Shown here: piece by piece, positions 1 to 9,405 of the stretch
Layout: each line of letters opens with the position of its first letter
How positions within the stretch are numbered: the stretch's first letter is position 1
NCBI RefSeq assembly: GCF_021440515.1
Contig: NZ_JAKCMV010000001.1
Span: 122,015 to 155,376 of the forward strand
Direction of reading: 5' to 3'
DNA length: 33,362 bases
DNA from: Enterobacter asburiae
GTDB taxonomy: Bacteria; Pseudomonadota; Gammaproteobacteria; Enterobacterales; Enterobacteriaceae
Program-made: the position numbers and the translations under genes
The notes under the pieces: generated by a model
Told to the model about the DNA's origin: nothing
Seen by the model: the letters and a program-made list of their open reading frames with translations, nothing else
Database searches by the model: none

Positions 1-17
1 GGCTGCTCCACCCCGCG
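1..17 (-). tRNA. initiator tRNA-fMet, 5' end only
   Basis: The reverse complement of these bases is CGCGGGGTGGAGCAGCC. This is the 5' end (acceptor strand and start of the D arm) of the enterobacterial initiator methionine tRNA, including the unpaired-type C at position 1 that marks initiator tRNAs. The rest of the gene lies beyond base 1. In E. coli a cluster of initiator tRNA genes (metZWV) lies next to mltA, so this is probably the first gene of that cluster. Seeing only 17 bases limits certainty, but the match is exact as I recall the sequence and a promoter lies just upstream. Confidence 0.85.
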
Positions 18-30
18 TCCGTGGAAGCGC

Positions 31-58
31 ACTATACTCGGATAGCTTTGTGATGCAA
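31..58 (-). promoter_or_regulatory. sigma-70 promoter of the initiator tRNA cluster
   Basis: On the minus strand there is a -35 box TTGCAT (53-58), a 16-bp spacer and a -10 box TATAGT (31-36). The -10 is followed at once by GCGC, a GC-rich discriminator typical of stable-RNA promoters inhibited by ppGpp and DksA. The mature tRNA 5' end at base 17 leaves a short leader for RNase P to remove. The remaining bases up to 225 are the divergent mltA upstream region, where I see no convincing promoter. Confidence 0.7.
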
Positions 59-225
59 CCCCTTTTTTACACAAATCCTTATTTTGTCTGTAAATTGAAC
101 GGTATTGCCGCCTTTGGAGCGTTTTTTGCGCAAAATTTGCCAAAGGGCATGCGATCGCATTTCATTAGAACGGGCGGTTTGTTATCTTCATCACGCGGAA
201 ATGGGCAACTAAAAGACGAGATATA

Positions 226-1323
226 ATGAAAGGACGTTGGGCGAAGTATCTAATGACGGGCGCAATGGTCGCTATTCTGGCGGCCTGCTCTTCCAAACCG
301 ACCGATCGCGGTCAACAGTATAAAGACGGGAAATTATCCCAGCCTTTCTCTTTAGTTAACCAGCCTGATGCCGTAGGCGCACCCATCAACGCCGGTGATT
401 TCTCCGAGCAGGTCTACCAGATCCGCAATGCGTCGCCGCGCCTGTATGGCTCGCAGAACGACGTTTATAGCGCGGTGCAGAACTGGCTGCGTGCGGGCGG
501 CGACACGCGCAATATGCGCCAGTTTGGGATCGACGCCTGGCAGATGGAAGGGGCGGATAACTACGGTAACGTCCAGTTCACCGGCTATTACACCCCGGTT
601 ATCCAGGCGCGACATACCCGCCAGGGTGAGTTCCAGTATCCTATTTACCGGATGCCGCCAAAACGCGGTCGTCTGCCGTCCCGCGCTGAGATTTACTCCG
701 GCGCGCTGAGCGAAAACTACGTCCTGGCCTACAGCAACTCGCTGATGGATAACTTCATCATGGACGTGCAGGGCAGTGGCTATATTGATTACGGTGACGG
801 TTCGCCGCTTAACTTCTTCAGCTATTCCGGCAAAAACGGCCATGCTTACCGCAGCATCGGCAAAGTGCTGATTGACCGCGGCGAAGTGAAAAAAGAAGAC
901 ATGTCGATGCAGGCGATCCGCGAGTGGGGCGAAAAGCACAGCGAAGCCGAAGTGCGCGAGCTGCTGGAGCAGAACCCGTCGTTCGTCTTCTTTAAACCGC
1001 AAAACTTTGCGCCGGTGAAAGGGGCGAGCGCCGTTCCGCTGATTGGTCGCGCTTCCGTGGCGTCTGACCGCTCCATTATTCCGGCCGGGACAACGCTGCT
1101 GGCAGAAGTGCCGCTGCTGGATAACAACGGTAAGTTCAGCGGCCAGTACGAGCTGCGCCTGATGGTGGCGCTGGACGTAGGTGGCGCCATCAAAGGCCAA
1201 CACTTCGATATTTATCAGGGCATTGGCCCGGATGCCGGGCACCGCGCGGGCTGGTATAACCACTACGGACGCGTCTGGGTGCTGAAAACCGCAGCCAACA
1301 GCGGGAACGTATTCAGCGGCTGA
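226..1323 (+). CDS. mltA: membrane-bound lytic murein transglycosylase A
   Basis: MltA cleaves the glycan strands of peptidoglycan, forming 1,6-anhydromuramic acid ends, from the inner face of the outer membrane. The 365-residue product has the same length as E. coli MltA. A lipoprotein signal ends in the lipobox LAAC with Cys21 as the lipidated residue. The C-terminal motif HFDIYQG carries Asp328, the position of the known catalytic aspartate, and the GHRAGWYNHYGRVW block is intact. The gene is transcribed alone, divergent from the initiator tRNA cluster and closed by a hairpin terminator. The Shine-Dalgarno sequence is weak (ACGAGA), but the signal peptide fixes the start. Confidence 0.97.
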   Translation: MKGRWAKYLMTGAMVAILAACSSKPTDRGQQYKDGKLSQPFSLVNQPDAVGAPINAGDFSEQVYQIRNASPRLYGSQNDVYSAVQNWLRAGGDTRNMRQFGIDAWQMEGADNYGNVQFTGYYTPVIQARHTRQGEFQYPIYRMPPKRGRLPSRAEIYSGALSENYVLAYSNSLMDNFIMDVQGSGYIDYGDGSPLNFFSYSGKNGHAYRSIGKVLIDRGEVKKEDMSMQAIREWGEKHSEAEVRELLEQNPSFVFFKPQNFAPVKGASAVPLIGRASVASDRSIIPAGTTLLAEVPLLDNNGKFSGQYELRLMVALDVGGAIKGQHFDIYQGIGPDAGHRAGWYNHYGRVWVLKTAANSGNVFSG

Positions 1324-1359
1324 TTATGGTATTCTGAGTGCAATAACGGATTAATTTTC

Positions 1360-1386
1360 AGGGTGAGGGATAACCTCACCCTTTTT
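1360..1386 (+). terminator. rho-independent terminator of mltA
   Basis: AGGGTGAGG (1360-1368) pairs perfectly with CCTCACCCT (1374-1382) around a 5-base loop, ending in a run of five T. It lies 14 bases before the tcdA start, so tcdA needs its own promoter or read-through. Confidence 0.85.
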
Positions 1387-1400
1387 ACATCTGAGGTTTT

Positions 1401-2207
1401 ATGTCTGTGGTAATCAGCGATGCGTGGCGTCAGCGCTTTGGCGGCACGGCACGTTTATATGGTGAAAAAGCGCTGCAACTGTTTGCAGAGGCGCACGTGT
1501 GCGTGGTGGGGATCGGCGGCGTCGGCTCATGGGCGGCAGAGGCGCTGGCCCGTACCGGCATTGGCGCAATCACGTTGATTGATATGGATGATGTCTGCGT
1601 GACGAACACGAACAGGCAAATCCACGCCCTGCGCGACAGCGTCGGGCTGGCGAAATCCGAGGTCATGGCCGAGCGTATTCGCCAGATAAACCCGGAATGC
1701 CGGGTGACGGTTATCGATGACTTTGTGACTGCCGATAACGTCGCCGAGTACATGAGCAAAGGCTACAGCTACGTGATTGACGCCATCGACAGCGTACGTC
1801 CAAAAGCGGCGCTGATCGCGTACTGCCGTCGTTATAAGGTGCCTCTGGTAACGACCGGCGGCGCGGGCGGGCAGATTGACCCGACGCAGATCCAGGTCGC
1901 CGATCTGGCGAAAACCATTCAGGATCCGCTGGCGGCGAAGCTGCGCGAGCGCTTAAAGAGCGACTTCAACGTGGTGAAAAACAGCAAAGGCAAGCTCGGC
2001 GTAGACTGCGTGTTTTCAACCGAAGCGCTGGTCTATCCGCAGGCGGACGGCTCTGTGTGTGCGATGAAAAGCACGGCGGAAGGGCCAAAGCGCATGGACT
2101 GCGCCTCGGGATTCGGCGCGGCCACGATGGTGACCGCCTCCTTCGGCTTTGTGGCGGTGTCTCACGCCCTGAAAAAGATGATGGCGAAAGCGGAACGTCA
2201 GGCCTGA
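1401..2207 (+). CDS. tcdA: tRNA threonylcarbamoyladenosine dehydratase TcdA (CsdL)
   Basis: TcdA is an E1-like (ThiF/MoeB fold) enzyme that uses ATP to cyclise t6A at position 37 of tRNAs into the cyclic form ct6A. The 268-residue product has the nucleotide-binding glycine loop [13 protein letters not shown] near residues 38-48, followed by the acidic and Asn/Arg segment [13 protein letters not shown] (61-73) that grips ATP. A TGAGGT Shine-Dalgarno sits 4 bases before ATG. In E. coli the protein takes part in the CsdA-CsdE sulfur relay, and here it converges on those two genes, overlapping csdE by 10 bp. The family call is secure from motifs, length and context. Confidence 0.96.
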   Translation: MSVVISDAWRQRFGGTARLYGEKALQLFAEAHVCVVGIGGVGSWAAEALARTGIGAITLIDMDDVCVTNTNRQIHALRDSVGLAKSEVMAERIRQINPECRVTVIDDFVTADNVAEYMSKGYSYVIDAIDSVRPKAALIAYCRRYKVPLVTTGGAGGQIDPTQIQVADLAKTIQDPLAAKLRERLKSDFNVVKNSKGKLGVDCVFSTEALVYPQADGSVCAMKSTAEGPKRMDCASGFGAATMVTASFGFVAVSHALKKMMAKAERQA

Positions 2208-2215
2208 GCCTGACG
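2196..2215. terminator. hairpin across the convergent tcdA and csdE stop codons
   Basis: CGTCAGGC (2196-2203) pairs perfectly with GCCTGACG (2208-2215) around the 4-base loop CTGA. The tcdA stop (2205-2207) lies in the loop and the csdE stop (2198-2200) in the left arm. There is no T-run on either side, so intrinsic termination is uncertain; it may instead protect both mRNA 3' ends. Confidence 0.5.
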
Positions 2216-2644
2216 CGCGGCGTCCAGTACCGCGTCGCTCAGCGCGCTTAATCCCTGGCTGCGTGAGGCGCTAAGCTGCCCGCGCAGTCCCAGCTGATCG
2301 AACAGCGCCAGAGGGGAGTTTGCCAGCAGATCGTCGGCGCGCTTTCCCTCAACCGCGGTCAGCAGCACCGCCAGCAGGCCACGAACAATGCGCCCCTCGC
2401 TGTCGCCAAAGAAGTGCATCTTCTCGCCGGACAGGCTAAACCCCAGCCAGACGCGATTCTCACATCCGGGGATCTCTTTCGCCTGCGCCTTCAGTTCGTC
2501 AGACAGGGCCGGAAGCTGCTTGCCCAGCATAATCAGCTGGCGATACTTATCTTCCCACTGCGTAAGGGGGCCGAAGGTCTGTCTGAGACTCTCTTCGGTG
2601 ATAACGGTGCCGAACGGGTGTCCGGCGAGTGTTGGGCTTGTCAT
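2198..2644 (-). CDS. csdE: sulfur acceptor protein CsdE (SufE-like)
   Basis: CsdE takes persulfide sulfur from the cysteine desulfurase CsdA and passes it on. The 148-residue product has the SufE fold signature [14 protein letters not shown] with Cys61 as the sulfur-accepting residue, matching E. coli CsdE. Its ATG shares one base with the csdA stop codon (TAATG arrangement), so the two are a translationally coupled csdA-csdE operon. The 3' end overlaps tcdA by 10 bp in the opposite sense. Confidence 0.95.
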   Translation of the reverse strand: MTSPTLAGHPFGTVITEESLRQTFGPLTQWEDKYRQLIMLGKQLPALSDELKAQAKEIPGCENRVWLGFSLSGEKMHFFGDSEGRIVRGLLAVLLTAVEGKRADDLLANSPLALFDQLGLRGQLSASRSQGLSALSDAVLDAARQAQA

Positions 2645-3849
2645 TAATCCACCAGCAGTTCAAGGGCGCGGTCAACGGCGGCAATCAGCGCGTCGACATC
2701 GCTTTTGGTGTTGTACGGCGCGAACGAGGCGCGCAGCGTTCCGCTAACGCCGAGTGCGGCGAGGAGCGGCTGTGCGCAGTGCTGCCCGGCTCGCAGGGCG
2801 ATACCGTATTCAGCAAACAACGTCACCATGTCGCTGTGATGAACTCCTTCAAAATCAAACGCTAACAGGCTGGAATCCTGTACGCGGAACGACCGGAAAC
2901 CCGGGCGCTTTTTGAGTTCTTCTTCGGCGAGCGTTGCCAGCCCGCGGCTCCAGGTTTCGGCCTGCGCGATGTCCGTTTCAGCAAGCCACTCCAGCGCCGC
3001 GCTGAGACCTATCACGCCAGCGACGTTCGGCGTGCCCGCCTCCAGGCGATAGGGGACATCCTGCATTTTAAAGCCGTCGAAGGTCACTTCGGTAATCATC
3101 TTGCCGCCGCCCAGCCACGGGGTCATTTCAGCCAGCAGTTCAGCCTTGCCATACAGCGCGCCGATGCCGGTCGGTCCGTAGAGTTTGTGTCCTGAGAAGG
3201 CGTAAAAGTCGATATCCAGTTTTTGCACGTCGGCCGGAAAATGCACCACGCCCTGCGCGCCGTCGACCATCACCACCATGTTGTTCGCATGAGCGATGTC
3301 GATGGCGCGGGCGAGATCCGGGCAGCCGCCGGTCACGTTGGACATCTGTCCTAGCGCCAGGATCTTGCTGCGGGGGGTAATAAGCTCAGGTAAACGCGAG
3401 ATGTCGGGCAGGCAATCGCTGCCCAGCGGCAGCTTGACCACGCGCGCGCCGGTCTGCTCAGCGACCATCAGCCAGGGAACCAGATTCGCGTGATGCTCGG
3501 CCTCGCTGACGACGATCTCATCACCCGCTTGCAGGCGCGGTCTGGCGTAGCACTGGGCCACCATGTTGATGGCCTCCGTCGTGCCGCGCGTCCAGACGAT
3601 GTTTTTACCGCTTTCGGCATTCAGCAGACGCGCGACCTGCTCGCGTGCGGCTTCGTAGCGCGCCGTCAAGCGCTGCGCTTCGGCAAACTGGCTGCGGTGA
3701 ACATTACCGGCGCTCAGGCTGTAGAACTGCTGCGTGGCGTCGATAACCGCCTGCGGCTTCAGGGCCGTAGCGGCGCTGTCGAGGTAAATACCGGCGTCGG
3801 CAAGAGCCGGAAACTGCGCGCGAAACTGCGCGGGACTGAATGCGTTCAT
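2644..3849 (-). CDS. csdA: cysteine desulfurase CsdA
   Basis: CsdA is a PLP-dependent group II (SufS-like) desulfurase that removes sulfur from cysteine (also sulfinate or selenium from analogues), leaving alanine. The 401-residue product contains the PLP-lysine motif [10 protein letters not shown] and the persulfide cysteine in [11 protein letters not shown] at residue 358, the E. coli position. An upstream in-frame ATG at 3933 would add 28 residues. I chose 3849 because GAGGA lies just before it, the protein then begins MNAFSPAQF as in E. coli CsdA, and the ATG at 3861 lies inside that ribosome site. It is the first gene of the csdA-csdE operon. Confidence 0.96.
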   Translation of the reverse strand: MNAFSPAQFRAQFPALADAGIYLDSAATALKPQAVIDATQQFYSLSAGNVHRSQFAEAQRLTARYEAAREQVARLLNAESGKNIVWTRGTTEAINMVAQCYARPRLQAGDEIVVSEAEHHANLVPWLMVAEQTGARVVKLPLGSDCLPDISRLPELITPRSKILALGQMSNVTGGCPDLARAIDIAHANNMVVMVDGAQGVVHFPADVQKLDIDFYAFSGHKLYGPTGIGALYGKAELLAEMTPWLGGGKMITEVTFDGFKMQDVPYRLEAGTPNVAGVIGLSAALEWLAETDIAQAETWSRGLATLAEEELKKRPGFRSFRVQDSSLLAFDFEGVHHSDMVTLFAEYGIALRAGQHCAQPLLAALGVSGTLRASFAPYNTKSDVDALIAAVDRALELLVD

Positions 3850-3973
3850 GGAGTTCCTCATATCGATAAGGCGATCGTCGCGCAATTTCTCCGCCAGGGC
3901 AAGGAGGTTCATATCTATCGGATTCGTCTGCATATACTGGCGACCTCGGAAAAGCAGGTTATGCTAAATAGTG

Positions 3974-4001
3974 TTAGGCGGATGTTTTAGCCTGTTATAA
4001 A
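3974..4001 (+). promoter_or_regulatory. candidate promoter of ygdI
   Basis: TTAGGC (3974-3979), a 16-bp spacer and TATAAA (3996-4001) precede ygdI by about 40 bases. The -35 is poor and the -10 good. This is a guess from sequence only. Confidence 0.35.
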
Positions 4002-4041
4002 TCGAGGTTTGAATAGCATTAATTGCTAAAGGAGAATAATC

Positions 4042-4269
4042 ATGAATAAGACAGCTGCAATCATTTCTGCCTGTGCGTTTACTTTTGCCTTGAGCGCCTG
4101 TTCTGGCAATAACTACGTTATGCACACTAACGATGGTCGTTCCATTGTCTCTGAAGGGAAACCGTCAACAGACAATGATACCGGGATGATTTCGTATAAG
4201 GACGCGAACGGCAACAAACAGCAGATCAATCGCTCTGATGTGAAAGAGATGAAAGAGATCGAGCACTAA
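4042..4269 (+). CDS. ygdI: small lipoprotein YgdI (YgdI/YgdR family)
   Basis: This 75-residue protein has a lipoprotein signal with lipobox LSAC (Cys20) followed by a short conserved domain of the YgdI/YgdR family (DUF903), with the pattern YVMHTNDGRSIVSEGKP and YKDANGNKQQINRSDV. It is predicted to be an envelope lipoprotein; no biochemical role is established that I know of. The Shine-Dalgarno AAGGAGA is strong. It stands alone between csdA (divergent) and gcvB (convergent), ending 12 bases before the end of gcvB. Confidence 0.92.
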   Translation: MNKTAAIISACAFTFALSACSGNNYVMHTNDGRSIVSEGKPSTDNDTGMISYKDANGNKQQINRSDVKEMKEIEH

Positions 4270-4281
4270 CAGAAAAGAAGC

Positions 4282-4310
4282 AAAAAAAAGCACCGCAAAT
4301 TGGCGGTGCT
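4282..4310 (-). terminator. gcvB terminator
   Basis: A perfect 8-bp stem (4289-4296 with 4303-4310) and 6-base loop are followed on the minus strand by eight T (4289 down to 4282). It is part of the Hfq-binding 3' end of GcvB. Confidence 0.93.
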
Positions 4311-4487
4311 ACATTAATCACTATGGACAGACAGGGTAAATGTACAGGAAGTGAAAAATTGGTAGCGTGGCTACCGTGGTCTGAATCGCAGACCAATTGC
4401 AAACACAACAACACAACATCACAACCGTAAGCCAAAAGCCCTTCAGAACACGCATTCCAAAAAACTTTTCGTTCCGGCTCAGGAAGT
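4282..4487 (-). ncRNA. gcvB: GcvB small regulatory RNA
   Basis: GcvB is an Hfq-dependent small RNA that represses many peptide and amino-acid transport mRNAs (for example oppA and dppA) when glycine is plentiful. The minus strand starts with ACTTCCTGAGCCGGAACG, the known GcvB 5' end, and contains the GU-rich seed region R1 (4399-4425). It ends with a terminator in which AGCACCGC (4289-4296) pairs with GCGGTGCT (4303-4310) and eight T follow on the minus strand. It lies in the canonical place, divergent from gcvA and convergent with ygdI. The 5' end is inferred from the promoter and E. coli GcvB. An open frame on this strand is not a gene. Confidence 0.95.
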
Positions 4488-4493
4488 GCCGCC

Positions 4494-4522
4494 ACTATAG
4501 GTATTTGCTGGTAGTTCCTCAA
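4494..4522 (-). promoter_or_regulatory. gcvB promoter
   Basis: On the minus strand there is a -35 TTGAGG (4517-4522), a 17-bp spacer and a -10 TATAGT (4494-4499), six bases before the inferred start at 4487. A CTAAT element at 4555-4559, about 70 bases upstream of the gcvB start, fits the sequence known in GcvA-bound sites and the known position of GcvA binding at gcvB. Confidence 0.8.
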
Positions 4523-4531
4523 CGGACAATT

Positions 4532-4537
4532 TATAAT
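4532..4537 (+). promoter_or_regulatory. candidate gcvA -10 element
   Basis: A perfect TATAAT lies 78 bases before the gcvA ATG and only 10 bp from the gcvB -35 box, so the divergent promoters overlap. No good -35 is visible at the right distance (TTGCTG at 4505 is too far). GcvA is known to repress its own gene; the CTAAT at 4555-4559 just downstream of this element would suit that. Confidence 0.45.
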
Positions 4538-4615
4538 GGCTCAGATAAAAAAAACTAATAGGTTAACTGTTGTTTCCTGTTTGTTAAATGCCGTTAACAT
4601 CTAAGCCAGAAAGCC

Positions 4616-5533
4616 ATGTCCAAGCGATTACCACCTCTGAATGCATTACGTGTTTTTGACGCCGCTGCCCGCCACCTCAGCTTCACCCGCGCGGCTGATG
4701 AGCTTTTTGTGACACAGGCCGCAGTAAGTCATCAAATCAAGTCTCTGGAGGATTTTCTGGGGCTTAAGCTGTTCCGTCGACGCAACCGATCCTTGCTCCT
4801 GACGGAAGAAGGCCAAAGCTATTTTCAGGATATTAAAGAGATTTTTTCCCAGCTTACCGAAGCCACCCGCAAGCTACAGGCCCGGAGCGCAAAAGGCGCA
4901 CTGACTGTCAGTTTATTACCCAGTTTTGCCATTCAATGGCTGGTGCCGAGACTCTCAAGCTTTAACTCAGCTTATCCGGGAATTGACGTCAGGATCCAGG
5001 CGGTCGACCGTCAGGAAGACAAGCTGGCGGACGATGTCGACGTGGCGATTTTTTATGGTCGCGGCAACTGGCCGGGTTTACGTGTCGAAAAATTATACGC
5101 AGAATATCTCCTTCCGGTCTGTTCCCCGCTGTTGCTGACGGGCGAAAAGGCGTTAAAAACGCCGGCGGACTTGGCGCAGCATACCCTTTTACACGATGCC
5201 TCCCGCCGTGACTGGCAAACTTATACGCGCCAGCTCGGTCTTAATCATATAAACGTGCAGCAAGGCCCCATCTTTAGCCACAGTGCAATGGTGTTACAGG
5301 CTGCCATCCACGGGCAGGGCGTCGCGTTGGCCAACAACGTGATGTCTCAGTCCGAAATTGAGGCAGGCCGTCTGGTCTGCCCTTTTAATGATGTTCTGGT
5401 CAGCAAGAATGCGTTTTATCTGGTTTGCCATGACAGCCAGGCAGAACTGGGTAAAATAGCCGCCTTCCGACAGTGGATCCTGGCGAAAGCGGCAAGCGAG
5501 CAAGAAAAATTCCGCTTCAGGTATGAGCAATAA
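4616..5533 (+). CDS. gcvA: LysR-type regulator of the glycine cleavage system GcvA
   Basis: GcvA activates the glycine cleavage operon gcvTHP and the small RNA gene gcvB when glycine is present, represses gcvTHP together with GcvR when it is not, and represses itself. The 305-residue product has an N-terminal winged helix-turn-helix (about residues 1-65, with FTRAADELFVTQAAVSHQIKSLE as recognition region) and a C-terminal ligand-binding domain (about 95-295). Its start is fixed by the family N-terminus MSKRLPPLNALRVF, although the ribosome site (AGAAAG) is weak. It diverges from its target gcvB, as in E. coli. Confidence 0.97.
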   Translation: MSKRLPPLNALRVFDAAARHLSFTRAADELFVTQAAVSHQIKSLEDFLGLKLFRRRNRSLLLTEEGQSYFQDIKEIFSQLTEATRKLQARSAKGALTVSLLPSFAIQWLVPRLSSFNSAYPGIDVRIQAVDRQEDKLADDVDVAIFYGRGNWPGLRVEKLYAEYLLPVCSPLLLTGEKALKTPADLAQHTLLHDASRRDWQTYTRQLGLNHINVQQGPIFSHSAMVLQAAIHGQGVALANNVMSQSEIEAGRLVCPFNDVLVSKNAFYLVCHDSQAELGKIAAFRQWILAKAASEQEKFRFRYEQ

Positions 5534-5573
5534 CTTTTTGTGTGCTGAGCACGCATCACTTTAGGACAGAAAC

Positions 5574-5969
5574 ATGACCAGCCGATTCATGCTGATTTTT
5601 GCCGCGGTGAGTGGCTTTATTTTTGTCGCACTGGGCGCATTCGGTGCCCACGTGTTAAGCAAGTCTTTAGGCGTTGTAGAGATGGGCTGGATCCAGACCG
5701 GCCTTGAATATCAGGCGTTTCACACGCTGGCGATTTTCGGCCTGGCGGTGGCGATGCAGCGCCGGATCAGTATCTGGTTTTACTGGAGCAGCGTCTTTCT
5801 GGCGCTGGGTACGGTGCTCTTTAGCGGCAGCCTGTATTGCCTGGCGCTTTCGCATCTGCGCCTGTGGGCGTTTGTTACACCGGTCGGCGGCGTGAGCTTC
5901 CTGGCCGGTTGGGTATTAATGTTTATCGGAGCCATCCGTCTGAAACGCAAGGGCGTTGTTCATGAATAA
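5574..5969 (+). CDS. ygdD: DUF423 inner-membrane protein YgdD
   Basis: This 131-residue protein is of the DUF423/YgdD family, with four predicted membrane helices (about 6-26, 48-62, 68-90 and 97-121) and the conserved GAFGAHVL motif in the first loop. The function is not established. It begins 40 bases after gcvA with a ribosome site AGGACA, and its last 8 bases overlap the start of rlmM (ATGAATAA), so the two are probably coupled. Confidence 0.93.
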   Translation: MTSRFMLIFAAVSGFIFVALGAFGAHVLSKSLGVVEMGWIQTGLEYQAFHTLAIFGLAVAMQRRISIWFYWSSVFLALGTVLFSGSLYCLALSHLRLWAFVTPVGGVSFLAGWVLMFIGAIRLKRKGVVHE

Positions 5970-7062
5970 GGTTGTTTTATATTGTCGCCCGGGGTTTGAG
6001 AAAGAGTGCGCCGCGGAAATCACAGACAAAGCGGCGCGCCGTGAGGTGTATGGCTTTGCGCGCGTAAAAGAGAACGCGGGCTATGTGGTGTTTGAATGCT
6101 ATCAGCCTGACGATGCCGACAAGCTGGCGCGCGAGCTGCCGTTCAGCTCGCTGATTTTTGCCCGCCAGATGTTCGTCGCGGGCGAGCTGCTTAAAGATCT
6201 CCCGCCGGAAGACCGCATCACGCCAGTGGTTGGCATGTTGCAGGGCGTGGTAGAGAAGGGCGGCGATCTGCGCGTTGAAGTGGCGGACACCAACGAAAGC
6301 AAAGAGCTGATGAAGTTTTGCCGCAAGTTCACCGTTCCGCTGCGCGCGGCGCTGCGTGACGCCGGCGTGCTGACCAACTACGAAACGCCGAAGCGTCCGG
6401 TGGTGCATATCTTCTTTATCGCCCCAGGCTGTTGTTATACGGGCTACTCGTACACCACCAATAACTCTCCGTTCTTTATGGGCATTCCGCGCCTGCGATT
6501 CCCGTCCGATGCGCCAAGCCGCTCCACGCTGAAGCTGGAGGAGGCGTTTCACGTCTTTATCCCGGCTGACGAGTGGGACGAGCGTCTGGCAAACGGTATG
6601 TACGCGGTCGATCTCGGCGCGTGTCCGGGCGGCTGGACCTATCAGCTGGTGAAACGCAACATGTGGGTGTCATCCGTTGATAACGGCCCAATGGCGCAGA
6701 GCCTGATGGACACCGGACAGGTGACCTGGCTACGTGAAGACGGTTTCCGCTATCGCCCGACGCGCAATAACATCTCCTGGATGGTGTGCGACATGGTAGA
6801 GAAACCGGCGAAAGTCGCCGCGCTGATGGCCTCCTGGCTGGTGAACGGCTGGTGTCGCGAAACTATTTTTAACCTCAAGCTGCCGATGAAAAAGCGCTAC
6901 GAGGAAGTATCGCAGAACCTGGCCTATATCCAGCAGCAGATGGACGAGCACGGCATTAACGTGGTCATTCAGGCTCGCCAGCTCTATCACGATCGTGAAG
7001 AGGTGACGGTACATATCCGTCGCTGGTGGGCGGCCGTAGGCGGGCGTCGCGACGAGCGATAG
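5962..7062 (+). CDS. rlmM: 23S rRNA 2'-O-ribose C2498 methyltransferase RlmM
   Basis: RlmM methylates the 2'-OH of C2498 in the peptidyl transferase centre before the 50S subunit is complete, using S-adenosylmethionine. The 366-residue product has an N-terminal THUMP-like region (about 1-170) and a C-terminal Rossmann methyltransferase domain with the SAM loop [12 protein letters not shown] (217-228), the acidic motif VCDMVEKP (Asp277) and [10 protein letters not shown] with Lys306. A TTG two codons upstream (5956) could also open the frame, but the ATG at 5962 gives the E. coli N-terminus [16 protein letters not shown]. It overlaps ygdD by 8 bp. Confidence 0.96.
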   Translation: MNKVVLYCRPGFEKECAAEITDKAARREVYGFARVKENAGYVVFECYQPDDADKLARELPFSSLIFARQMFVAGELLKDLPPEDRITPVVGMLQGVVEKGGDLRVEVADTNESKELMKFCRKFTVPLRAALRDAGVLTNYETPKRPVVHIFFIAPGCCYTGYSYTTNNSPFFMGIPRLRFPSDAPSRSTLKLEEAFHVFIPADEWDERLANGMYAVDLGACPGGWTYQLVKRNMWVSSVDNGPMAQSLMDTGQVTWLREDGFRYRPTRNNISWMVCDMVEKPAKVAALMASWLVNGWCRETIFNLKLPMKKRYEEVSQNLAYIQQQMDEHGINVVIQARQLYHDREEVTVHIRRWWAAVGGRRDER

Positions 7063-7067
7063 TTCCC

Positions 7068-7102
7068 CCCTCACCCTAACCCTCTCCCCACAGGGGAGAG
7101 GG
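7068..7102. repeat. intergenic hairpin repeat between rlmM and xni
   Basis: CCCTCTCCCC (7080-7089) pairs perfectly over 10 bp with GGGGAGAGGG (7093-7102) around a 3-base loop, preceded by CCCTCACCCTAA. I recall this unit as a dispersed repeat in Enterobacter-like genomes. It lies between convergent genes and may serve as a weak two-way terminator (a short AATTTT follows on the plus strand). It abuts the xni stop. Confidence 0.65.
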
Positions 7103-7106
7103 AATT

Positions 7107-7862
7107 TTAACGATCTAACCTTAACTGCTGTAAATTCCCGTCTAATACCAAATCCGTCTGTAGCGTCGCCACGTCCCGGCAGATAAACGCCATCTCTTTG
7201 TGCGCCTCTAGCTTCTTACGCCACTTTTCCGGCACCTCGTCCAGCCGGGCGTAAATCCCTTCCAGATTGTGAAAATCCGTCAGCAGCTGTGCGGCGCTTT
7301 TTGGCCCAATCCCGGCAACGCCGGGCACTTTTGAACTGCTGATGCCTGCCAGTCCCCAGTAGTCGGGAAGCTGTTCGGGAGAAACGCCAAACTCGGCGGC
7401 GATAAACGGCGCGTCCAGCCAGCGTTTCTGGAAATAGTCGCGAATACGAATCGTCGGCGAAAGCAGCTGGCAGTAGCCTTTATCGGTGGAAACGATCGTG
7501 GCCTGATGCCCGGCGCTCGCGACTTTGACGGCAAGCGTCGCTGCCAGATCGTCGGCTTCGCTGCCGTGCGCGCCCCAGCAGGGGACGCCGCGCTGTTCAA
7601 AGGCGGCGCGAAGCGCGGGCATTTCGGCGTGCAGGTCGTCCGGCATCGGCGCGCGTCCGGCTTTGTAGTCCGGCAGGCGCTGGTGTCGCCAGCCCGTGTT
7701 GCGTGCTTCGTCGTCGAAGACGGCCACCGCGTGCGTAGGCTCGCTGTGGCGGATAAGCTGCTCCAGCGCATGAAGACAGGTGTCCTTACAGGGCGTGCCC
7801 TGCACCGCGTGAATACGGCGGATCAGGTTAAGCGCGTCGACGATAAGCAAATGAACGGCCAC
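7107..7862 (-). CDS. xni: flap endonuclease Xni (ExoIX)
   Basis: Xni is a stand-alone relative of the 5'-nuclease domain of DNA polymerase I, acting as a flap endonuclease on DNA. The 251-residue product keeps the acidic metal-binding blocks [37 protein letters not shown] and [12 protein letters not shown], and the helix-hairpin-helix [14 protein letters not shown]. The start codon is GTG (7862) behind a strong GGGAGA site, as in E. coli. The gene is monocistronic and convergent with rlmM. Confidence 0.94.
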   Translation of the reverse strand: MAVHLLIVDALNLIRRIHAVQGTPCKDTCLHALEQLIRHSEPTHAVAVFDDEARNTGWRHQRLPDYKAGRAPMPDDLHAEMPALRAAFEQRGVPCWGAHGSEADDLAATLAVKVASAGHQATIVSTDKGYCQLLSPTIRIRDYFQKRWLDAPFIAAEFGVSPEQLPDYWGLAGISSSKVPGVAGIGPKSAAQLLTDFHNLEGIYARLDEVPEKWRKKLEAHKEMAFICRDVATLQTDLVLDGNLQQLRLDR

Positions 7863-7940
7863 AGATAATCTCCCTTAAATCTAATGGGTAAAGGGTAACA
7901 CTGTCGGCAGGGGGAAACGAATAGTGCGGGGAAAAACAGG

Positions 7941-7968
7941 AAGAAGCCTCGCAAAAACGAGGCTTCTT
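7941..7968 (-). terminator. terminator of the sdaCB operon
   Basis: AAGAAGCCTCG (7941-7951) and CGAGGCTTCTT (7958-7968) form a perfect 11-bp stem just beyond the sdaB stop. T-rich sequence follows on the minus strand. Confidence 0.8.
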
Positions 7969-7974
7969 TAAGGC

Positions 7975-9342
<1,368 letters not shown>

Positions 9343-9376
9343 GATGCGTCCATTGCTATCAGTCAGAGGGGAGGAG

Positions 9377-9398
9377 TGCGCCGCCCGAAGACGGCGCA
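9377..9398 (-). other. intercistronic hairpin in sdaC-sdaB
   Basis: TGCGCCG (9377-9383) pairs with CGGCGCA (9392-9398) around an 8-base loop in the gap between sdaC and sdaB. It lacks a T-run, so it looks like a stability or processing element and not a terminator. Confidence 0.45.
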
Positions 9399-9405
9399 GG
9401 AGGTA

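Noticed and set aside
3850..3933. A 28-residue N-terminal extension of CsdA
   Set aside because: The strong ribosome site lies just before 3849 and the extension is absent from the E. coli protein.
4226..4522. A 98-codon frame on the minus strand
   Set aside because: It covers gcvB and overlaps ygdI; the GcvB promoter, seed region and terminator explain the sequence.
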